DNA from: Desulfobacteraceae bacterium | GTDB taxonomy: Bacteria; Desulfobacterota; Desulfobacteria; Desulfobacterales; Desulfobacteraceae | Assembly (NCBI GenBank): GCA_003354055.1 | Contig: PIVQ01000058.1 | Coordinates: 1-20,006 of the forward strand | DNA length: 20,006 nt | Direction: 5' to 3' | Part shown: positions 15,001 to 20,006 of the stretch, in pieces | How the letters are laid out: every line of letters begins with the position of its first letter | Position numbering within the stretch: the stretch's first letter is position 1 | Made by a program: the position numbers and the translations under genes | Notes under the pieces: model-generated | Seen by the model: the letters and a program-made list of their open reading frames with translations, nothing else | What the model was told of the DNA's origin: nothing | Database searches by the model: none

Positions 15001-15654
15001 TTATTGAATGAAGAGACTTCCTCTGTAAAGGCAAAGGGCCACGATCCAGATGACCTGCCCATGCTTAAAGGAATTGATGTAAGATCCGGAATCGGGCGCG
15101 CGGGCGGGGACAGATCCCTTTATGAAAAATTGCTGCGACAATTTTATGACCACCATTGTGACGACATAATGAAAATCAAGCAGGGAATCAATGAGGGTGA
15201 TGTCATATTAACCGCAAGGCTTGCCCATACGCTGAAGGGTGTTGCCGGAAATATCGGCGCAAAGGCTTTATTCCAAGCTTCCAGCGATTTGGAAAACAAA
15301 GTTAAAGCCTCTGATCCAGAGGATATTGAAGTTGATTTGCATTCTGTGAAAAATGAATTGCAACAGGTCTTGGGAGAAATACAAAGGGCATATATCGGCA
15401 CAACAGGAGAGAAAATACAGACGACATCAACCCAACCTTCCGTTGATATAGAATATGTGACGCCCGTTTTAGACAAATTGCTTGAGTATCTTGAAGAAGA
15501 TGATCCCGAAGCAATCGATTATTTTCTTGGCAAAAAAGACCTTTTGATTCAGGCACTGCCTCAGGATTTAATCCATCGGCTGGGAAAAAAATTACGAGAT
15601 TTTGAATTTGAAACTGTCCGGGATGATATTTTACAATTCCTGAACAATCAATAA
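12028..15654 (+). CDS. Membrane hybrid histidine kinase: Cache-Cache-HisKA-HATPase-REC-REC-HPt
   Basis: This protein of 1208 residues carries a complete phosphorelay. A membrane helix (about 10-30) leads into a periplasmic region with two Cache units starting at GYVWVND (165) and GYFWIND (287), 122 residues apart and 58% identical over 100 ungapped positions. A shortened third start, GYVWINKTG, lies at 131. After a second helix (about 403-427) come HisKA (NMSHEIRTPLNA, H480), HATPase (LINLINNAVKFT, DTGIGM, GGTGLGLAIS), REC1 (LLDWIMPG, D771), REC2 (LMDIQMP, D914) and HPt (AHTLKGVAGN, H1067). About 90 acidic residues of unknown role end the protein. No HAMP is seen. The ATG at 12028 has AGGTGG eight bases upstream, better than the in-frame GTG at 12016. 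It is co-directional with a REC-HD-GYP gene 53 bases downstream, its likely phosphate acceptor. Confidence 0.92.
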   Translation: MNLNKRITGGIFLVVIIFTLCQGFVMYSIISSTGEREIQTMNKDEMNKTKQELKNYVDIAYNIVESNYENSHDKKWLQKEYGLHLSKIIDITESIIKEHIALVSEGKINRDKAQQRVLHTISQLRYDADTGYVWINKTGQAFSRILIEPQSDKLSDGIPSEMGMGYVWVNDMGKPYPKMLMHPTIPSLDGTILDDKKFNCALGIKKNLFVAMVDVVEKGGDGFVDYVWPKPTSEGLTKEMPKLSYVRIIPEWNWVIGTGIYVDDALEKAIENSKQDLRKMRYGDGEGYFWINDKGSPYPVMVMHPTMPGLDGKVMDDPKFNVALGQPRHLFKAIIKAAKSDGGGFVNYIWPKPTKEGLTSEEPKLSYVRTFEPFGWIIGTGVYIDSIDRMIKDKIKTIKSTNYYLLLTILSVATVLFLFLTIASYFLIDRLFIRKINQANDDLQLKIDEKKKTEKELIIARKHSEVANLAKSEFLANMSHEIRTPLNAVVGLAHLLTQTDLNVQQEDYLSKITLSADNLLSIINDILDISKIEAGKLELETVQFSLRSDILQNVTQVVGLHAAEKGLEVMLDMAPDLPDQLVGDPVRLRQILINLINNAVKFTEQGEVTLIIRKLDSPNGELLYRFDIRDTGIGMTQEQLSGLFKAFSQADASTTRKFGGTGLGLAISKTLAEMMGGEIGASSVHGKGSTFWFTAGFTTDSETVDTEQPTLADDIRELKVLVVDDNGTARAILSRQLEHFGYTVTEAKSGEEAIRRLDESHDSAFDLILLDWIMPGIDGVETARHIRGMDLKRPPAIIMLTAYDKKEVSDKLQGLEIKEVLSKPIFLSDLLNAILSSFGKAVSRCKREGETITGHVQGARILLVEDNHINQLVAQKILEKAGSVVTIAQDGREGIEKLILKARSQTPFDVVLMDIQMPVMDGYTASKEIRKLPDFKKLPIIAMTANAFARDRKKALDAGMNDHVAKPINVKELFKVLGEWVHIPKERQKYHLLNEETSSVKAKGHDPDDLPMLKGIDVRSGIGRAGGDRSLYEKLLRQFYDHHCDDIMKIKQGINEGDVILTARLAHTLKGVAGNIGAKALFQASSDLENKVKASDPEDIEVDLHSVKNELQQVLGEIQRAYIGTTGEKIQTTSTQPSVDIEYVTPVLDKLLEYLEEDDPEAIDYFLGKKDLLIQALPQDLIHRLGKKLRDFEFETVRDDILQFLNNQ

Positions 15655-15707
15655 AAAATTATCAAGACAGATCAAAATGAATGGTATTGATCCGTTTGGA
15701 GGGGTAT

Positions 15708-16796
15708 ATGGAGAAACGCAGTTTAATATTGGTCGTGGATGATGCGCCTGAAAACCTGACCTTAATCAGCAGCATTCTCAAAACCAGATATAAAGTCAAA
15801 GTAGCGACCAACGGTGCAAAGGCATTGTCGATTCTTGCCAATTCAAAACAGAAGCCTGATCTTATCCTTCTGGATATTGTAATGCCGGACATGGATGGTT
15901 ATGAAGTCTGCTCTGAGATAAAGCGATCAGACTGTTCTTCCATCCCGGTTATATTTCTTACCTCTCTGGAAAAAATTGAAGATGAAGAAAAAGGACTTAG
16001 CATTGGTGCTGTGGACTATATCCACAAACCCATTAGTGCTCCGATACTTTTGGCAAGAGTTGCGACTCACCTGAGACTAAAGGAGGTCAATGACTATCTG
16101 AAAGTCCAAAACAGCATACTTGAGAGCATGGTCAAAAAAAGAACGACGGAGCTTGTACAGTCACAACAGGCGACTATGGTCGCTATGGGTACATTGGCAG
16201 AGTACCGTGATCCAGAGACAGGCAACCACCTTCGCCGGACACAACACTATATCAAAGTTTTGGCAGAAGAACTGTCCAAACACCCTGACTATAGTGAATA
16301 CTTGACCGAAGATAGGATTGATGTACTGTTTAAGTCAGCTCCCCTGCATGATATCGGAAAAGTGGGAGTCCCTGACTGTGTTTTGTTAAAACCAGGAAAA
16401 CTCACCAAAGAAGAATTTGAAACCATGAAAGAGCATACTCTTTTTGGAAAAAATGCCATTAATGATACACAAAAAATGATGCGTACAACCAATGATTTTT
16501 TACAAATGGCTGAACAGCTTGCCGCATATCATCACGAAAAGTGGGATGGTACTGGCTATCCCCATGGATTGGATGGAGCGAATATCCCTCTTTCAGCCCG
16601 CCTCATGGCCATAGCCGATGTCTATGATGCACTGGTTTCATACAGAGTCTATAAACCCCCTTATTCCCATGAAAAAGCTGTAAAAATTATTAAAGATGGT
16701 TCCAATACCCATTTTGATCCTGATATTGTCGAGGCTTTTCTTAAAGTTTCAAGCGAATTCGCTGAAATCATGAAAACATTTTCAGACTCTCCATAG
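15708..16796 (+). CDS. Response regulator with HD-GYP cyclic-di-GMP phosphodiesterase domain
   Basis: This 362-residue cytoplasmic protein has an N-terminal REC domain (about 4-122, acceptor D56 in LLDIVMPDMDG, Lys in YIHKPISAP) and a short coiled-coil linker. A C-terminal HD-GYP domain (about 155-355) follows. Catalytic marks are intact: HDIGKVGVPD (H214, D215), EHTLFGK, HHEKWDGTGYP (H275, H276, G283-Y284-P285) and ARLMAIADVYDAL. HD-GYP enzymes hydrolyse cyclic-di-GMP to pGpG or GMP. Phosphoryl transfer from H1067 of the upstream HPt to D56 is the natural route (inference). The frame opens at an ATG at 15681, but the ATG at 15708 has a strong GGAGG five bases upstream and starts the REC fold correctly. 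It forms an operon with the hybrid kinase. Confidence 0.92.
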   Translation: MEKRSLILVVDDAPENLTLISSILKTRYKVKVATNGAKALSILANSKQKPDLILLDIVMPDMDGYEVCSEIKRSDCSSIPVIFLTSLEKIEDEEKGLSIGAVDYIHKPISAPILLARVATHLRLKEVNDYLKVQNSILESMVKKRTTELVQSQQATMVAMGTLAEYRDPETGNHLRRTQHYIKVLAEELSKHPDYSEYLTEDRIDVLFKSAPLHDIGKVGVPDCVLLKPGKLTKEEFETMKEHTLFGKNAINDTQKMMRTTNDFLQMAEQLAAYHHEKWDGTGYPHGLDGANIPLSARLMAIADVYDALVSYRVYKPPYSHEKAVKIIKDGSNTHFDPDIVEAFLKVSSEFAEIMKTFSDSP

Positions 16797-16809
16797 TCTT
16801 TTTTTTTTT
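16784..16809 (+). terminator. Weak intrinsic terminator of the kinase / HD-GYP operon
   Basis: AGACT (16784-16788) and AGTCT (16795-16799) form a 5-base-pair stem with a CTCCAT loop, followed by an uninterrupted run of eleven T (16799-16809). The hairpin overlaps the TAG stop codon of the HD-GYP gene. The stem is short, but the T-run is long. Confidence 0.4.
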
Positions 16810-16853
16810 AATCAAAAGATTTTCATTTCAGGGGATCATACAAAAAACAATCA

Positions 16854-16882
16854 TTGACCTGGAGTGGATTTCATAATATATC
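16854..16882 (+). promoter_or_regulatory. Candidate promoter of the methyltransferase gene
   Basis: TTGACC (16854-16859), a 17-base spacer and TATATC (16877-16882) make a reasonable promoter. TTTCAT (16869-16874) and ATGAAA (16890-16895) form a dyad around the -10. The leader would be nearly 190 bases. In it I see only GGTGA-AC-TCACC (17011-17022) and repeated CCGGG words; no open frame or known riboswitch is visible in the 280-base gap 16797-17076. Confidence 0.4.
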
Positions 16883-17076
16883 AGGCCCCATGAAACGTAA
16901 CTAATCCCTCATAAGTTTTTTCCATAAAGCGGCAGTGCAGAATCCGGGCATCCGGGATCAAGACTACACCTGTCTGCTCATTTTCCAACTTAATTTTTAC
17001 ATACAATACCGGTGAACTCACCCGACTCTTTCTTTGTGCCGGGCGTCATATCACCGGGAATCAAAGGTAAATTATC

Positions 17077-17913
17077 ATGAATATTACCGACCTTATTCAA
17101 GCAAGTAAGAAACCGGACATTTACACCACGGGCACGGCAATCATGTGGACCGACGACCATATTTCAAAACAATTGCTGAATGTGCATCTAAGCCAGGATA
17201 CCGATCTGGCCAGCCGGAAGGCACCGGCCATAGAAACCACCGTCAACTGGATCCTTGACCAGGCACCGCCAAAACCATTGACTATACTGGACCTGGGCTG
17301 CGGTCCGGGACTGTATACCGAGCGCATAGCCCAAAAGGGACACAAGGTTACGGGGATGGACTTTTCAGCAGGTTCCATTGCCCACGCCAAAAAATCTGCC
17401 GGGCAAAAAGACCTGGATATTACCTATCTACACCAGGATTATCTGACCCTTGATCATGAAAACCAATATGATCTTATCATTATGATTTTCACCGATTTCG
17501 GGGTGCTGACCCCGGATGACCGAGACAGGCTTCTGGGAAAGATATACAAGGCTCTCAAACCGGGCGGAATTTTTATTTTTGATGTATTGAATCTCCATTG
17601 GGCCAATTCCGATTCCGGGTCCAAATCCTGGGATATATCCGGAAACGGATTCTGGCGGCCATTCCCGCATCTGGTCTTAGCCGATTCTTTTTTCTACGAG
17701 GCAGAAGGGGTGGCCCTGAACCAGCATATTGTTCTGGATGATGAGAAAGGGATGGAGGTCTACCGATTTTATATCCACACCTTTTCCAACGAGGATATTA
17801 AAACCATTACTTCCGATCACGGATTTCATTCCACGACCTGTGTAGACGGACTGCTTCCGGCAAGTGACCTATACCGGTCAGAGGACCTGACCTTCTGCGT
17901 TACGAAGAAATAA
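17077..17913 (+). CDS. Class I SAM-dependent methyltransferase
   Basis: This 278-residue cytoplasmic protein has a Rossmann methyltransferase core (about 66-175). Motif I is ILDLGCGPG (70-78), the acidic end of strand two is D95 in VTGMDFS, and motif post-I to IV includes YDLIIMIFTDFGVL, followed by LKPGGIFIFDV. The N-terminal extension TAIMWTDDHISKQLLNVHLSQDTDLASRK-type segment (20-48) and the C-terminal beta-rich half (180-277) suggest a small-molecule methyltransferase; the substrate cannot be inferred. An AAAGG site lies nine bases before the ATG. The gene stands alone behind its own promoter and has a strong terminator after the TAA. A decayed, internally deleted copy of it lies 5.3 kb upstream in the same orientation, on the far side of the phosphorelay operon. 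Confidence 0.9.
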   Translation: MNITDLIQASKKPDIYTTGTAIMWTDDHISKQLLNVHLSQDTDLASRKAPAIETTVNWILDQAPPKPLTILDLGCGPGLYTERIAQKGHKVTGMDFSAGSIAHAKKSAGQKDLDITYLHQDYLTLDHENQYDLIIMIFTDFGVLTPDDRDRLLGKIYKALKPGGIFIFDVLNLHWANSDSGSKSWDISGNGFWRPFPHLVLADSFFYEAEGVALNQHIVLDDEKGMEVYRFYIHTFSNEDIKTITSDHGFHSTTCVDGLLPASDLYRSEDLTFCVTKK

Positions 17914-17920
17914 ACCGTAT

Positions 17921-17956
17921 CAGGGTATCTGGCGGCTGCCAGATACCCTGTTTTTT
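17921..17956 (+). terminator. Strong intrinsic terminator after the methyltransferase gene
   Basis: CAGGGTATCTGGC (17921-17933) and GCCAGATACCCTG (17938-17950) form a perfect 13-base-pair stem with a GGCT loop, followed by six T (17951-17956). It begins seven bases after the TAA. The hairpin also lies directly behind the stop of the convergent CoA-transferase gene; on that strand the following T-tract is poor (ATACGGTTTATTTC), so it may be only partly bidirectional. Confidence 0.92.
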
Positions 17957-17960
17957 AGCT

Positions 17961-20006
17961 TCAGCTACTTTCGCTCAGGGCATAGACCACGGCAGCTCTC
18001 AGAGCACGGTCTTTCATGTCCCGGGGCAGATCAAGCTTCATCCGACGCAGCATGGGCTGGATGGCGGCCGGTGGTTTGGCAAAGAAATGGCGGACAATCC
18101 CTGCCACTGTGCGGTATTTACGGGTGGCCACTTTTTCCTTGAGGCCTTTTAATGCCCGGGCCAGGGTGACCTCTTCCTGGGTATAGTCAGTACCAAAGGG
18201 GAAGTCCTTGAAAAAGCCCTGCTCCCTGAACGGGGTAATAAGGTTGTGAATCCGTTCGGGCGTATTGTTTCTGAAGGCCTCAGGGATCTCATAGTCTGCG
18301 GCAATTTTACCGGCCTTTTTGGCCTGGTCAAGCAGTTCCTCCTGAAACCTGGAATCAGTGATTTTCAGCAGTTCTGCTATCACCACCTGGTCACATTGGC
18401 CCCGGAGGTCGGCAATCCCGTATTCCGTGACCACGATATCCCTCAGATGCCTGGGGATTGTGTTATGTCCGTAGTTGAACACGATGTTTGAAGACAGTTT
18501 GCCCTTGGATTTTTTGGTGCTTCTGATCATCATGATGAGCCGTCCGTCGTTCAGAGCATGGGCCATGGAGACAAAATTATACTGGCCGCCCACACCGGAT
18601 ACGATATTGCCGCTTTCAAGACCGTCGGAGACCACAGCCCCGAGCAGGGTGACCATCATGCCGGCATTGATAAACCGCCCGTTGCGGCGCTGAAGGGATT
18701 TCAAACGCTCATTTCCGTAGAGCTGATTCACATTAGCCACACCGGTCATGGAGAATACCTTTCTCTCCTCTTCGGACATATCGTTGAGGGCCTTGTAAAA
18801 ATCCCTGGGACCGATAAAGAATGCCCCGTGACAGACCACGCCTTCTTTCAGGCGGTCCCCCAGATGTTTGTCCAGAATGCCCCGGGTCTTTTCATCCCGG
18901 AGATCTGATGAGAAGCTCTCCCCGTTGCAGATGATCCGGCCGTCCATGTACTCAAAGGGGCCGACAATGACTCCATACTTCATCAGAAGGCGGAAATCCG
19001 CCTTGCTCAGACGCTCACGGATGATCTTCTGGTTTACAAAAATATCTAGAATATTGCCCGGGATCTCTTCGGTGATGGTCTTATTGTTGAGCAACTCCTG
19101 GATACCGGCATTGTCGTAGACCTTCCGCTTGAGAATGTCGTTCTTGTACAGATGAACAAAGACATCCACCAGCATTTCCGTGGCCCCGTAAACGCCCTTT
19201 TCAAAGGTGCCGGTTCCCCCGATCTTCTCAATCAGGCCATTATAGCGGCCCGGGATATTAAAGGTATTCAGGGCTTTTAGAAAGGTATCATTATCTTTAT
19301 GCCGCATGATCATGCTGGAAGCAATGGCATCCCCTAGGGATCCGATACCGATTTGAAGGGTACCGTTGTCCTTAATCAGAGAGGTGACGTTGAGGCCGAT
19401 CATATGGTCTGCCTCGGCCACGGATGCCTTTGGAACGGAGAACAGGGGGAAGTCATACTTGGGATCATCCAGAATGATGTCATAGACAGAGGATTCCATG
19501 ACCGCATCTCCGTACATATAGGGGAGGTTGGAATTCAACTGACCGACGCACATCGTCTTTTTCCCGTTTTTCCGGGCCTCTGCCATTGCGGCAAAGCCTT
19601 CAACCGTAATGTCCGGATTGCAGCTCATGGAGACAAGGTTTCTTTCCCCGGACGGATGAGGGGCAATCAAATTGGCGACAACGTTGAGACCATTGTCGAC
19701 CAGATCACGTATGGCATGGGTATAATTGGTGGAGATATAATTCTGCTGGGCATAGGGAGAATTCAGATAACCGCCGGCCTTGGTAAAAAACTCGGAGACC
19801 CGTACATTGGGCGGCAGTTGATTTTTCCGCAGATCCTTCATGTATTCAAAGTCCACAAAACCATCCCAGATCCGTTTGACAATGGGATCTAAAAGTCTTG
19901 CTTCAAGAACTGAAGAGGCGGCTGGTTTTTCAAGTGAGATTGCGGTGATAATGGTCAGATCAATGGCTGGATTGTTTTTTGCCCTCAAATAAAGGGCATT
20001 GGCGAT
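17961..20006 (-). CDS. Acetyl-CoA hydrolase/transferase family protein (5' end outside window)
   Basis: At least 681 codons are present and the frame stays open to the right edge, so the true N-terminus lies outside; the TTG at 19988 is not a credible start. The family I CoA-transferase fold is recognised from LQIGIGSLGDAIASSMI, the YGATEML segment whose Glu (codon 19176-19178) aligns with the catalytic glutamate of 4-hydroxybutyrate/acetate CoA-transferases, SGVGGQYNFVSMAHAL, and VVTEYGIADLRGQ near the C-terminus. Such enzymes move CoA between acyl-CoA and a carboxylate such as acetate, or hydrolyse acetyl-CoA. At this length it is larger than the usual enzymes of about 430-550 residues, with extra sequence at both ends. 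It converges on the methyltransferase gene with the strong hairpin between them. Confidence 0.88.
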   Translation of the reverse strand: MANALYLRAKNNPAIDLTIITAISLEKPAASSVLEARLLDPIVKRIWDGFVDFEYMKDLRKNQLPPNVRVSEFFTKAGGYLNSPYAQQNYISTNYTHAIRDLVDNGLNVVANLIAPHPSGERNLVSMSCNPDITVEGFAAMAEARKNGKKTMCVGQLNSNLPYMYGDAVMESSVYDIILDDPKYDFPLFSVPKASVAEADHMIGLNVTSLIKDNGTLQIGIGSLGDAIASSMIMRHKDNDTFLKALNTFNIPGRYNGLIEKIGGTGTFEKGVYGATEMLVDVFVHLYKNDILKRKVYDNAGIQELLNNKTITEEIPGNILDIFVNQKIIRERLSKADFRLLMKYGVIVGPFEYMDGRIICNGESFSSDLRDEKTRGILDKHLGDRLKEGVVCHGAFFIGPRDFYKALNDMSEEERKVFSMTGVANVNQLYGNERLKSLQRRNGRFINAGMMVTLLGAVVSDGLESGNIVSGVGGQYNFVSMAHALNDGRLIMMIRSTKKSKGKLSSNIVFNYGHNTIPRHLRDIVVTEYGIADLRGQCDQVVIAELLKITDSRFQEELLDQAKKAGKIAADYEIPEAFRNNTPERIHNLITPFREQGFFKDFPFGTDYTQEEVTLARALKGLKEKVATRKYRTVAGIVRHFFAKPPAAIQPMLRRMKLDLPRDMKDRALRAAVVYALSESS

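Noticed and set aside
16960..17040. Repeated CCGGG words and GGTGA-AC-TCACC in the methyltransferase leader as a riboswitch
   Set aside because: Pairs are short, no conserved riboswitch core is recognisable, and chance occurrence is likely.

Overview
The window looks like chromosomal DNA from an anaerobic, signalling-rich Gram-negative bacterium, most likely a sulfate-reducing deltaproteobacterium of the Desulfobacter/Desulfobacula type. That assignment is an inference from gene content: Cache-domain sensor kinases, a winged-helix protein with two 4Fe-4S clusters, an acetyl-CoA hydrolase/transferase, and HtpX and YbiI homologues. No rRNA, tRNA, CRISPR array, insertion sequence or phage gene is visible. 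Coding density is high, with fifteen genes and one gene relic.

Left part (1-6.6 kb). A PilZ-LuxR protein, which looks like a cyclic-di-GMP-responsive transcription factor, is divergent from a membrane histidine kinase with two Cache repeats. The 357-base gap between them carries four copies of GTTACG/CGTAAC, one inside the best promoter of the PilZ-LuxR gene. Then come, on the minus strand, an Lrp/AsnC regulator, the membrane protease HtpX and the zinc-finger protein YbiI. A LysE-family exporter diverges from the Lrp gene across a long imperfect dyad. A HAD-type 5'-nucleotidase converges on lysE with no base between the stop codons.

Middle part (6.6-11.8 kb). This holds a fumarylacetoacetate-hydrolase-family enzyme, a cysteine-rich winged-helix iron-sulfur protein, a ModF-like double ABC ATPase and an MFS transporter. 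The ModF homologue has one intact and one destroyed composite ATP site.

Right part (11.8-20 kb). A two-gene phosphorelay operon encodes a Cache-Cache hybrid kinase (HisKA, HATPase, REC, REC, HPt) and a REC-HD-GYP cyclic-di-GMP phosphodiesterase. It is visibly A+T-richer than its neighbours. On its left lies a short decayed in-frame fragment of a SAM methyltransferase gene, and on its right lies the intact methyltransferase. This suggests a duplication or insertion history for the module. The intact methyltransferase ends in a strong terminator that faces the 3' end of a partial acetyl-CoA hydrolase/transferase gene running off the right edge.

Functionally, cyclic-di-GMP signalling recurs: a PilZ receptor at one end and an HD-GYP phosphodiesterase at the other, with two membrane sensor kinases. 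The transport and metabolic genes between them show no obvious common pathway.
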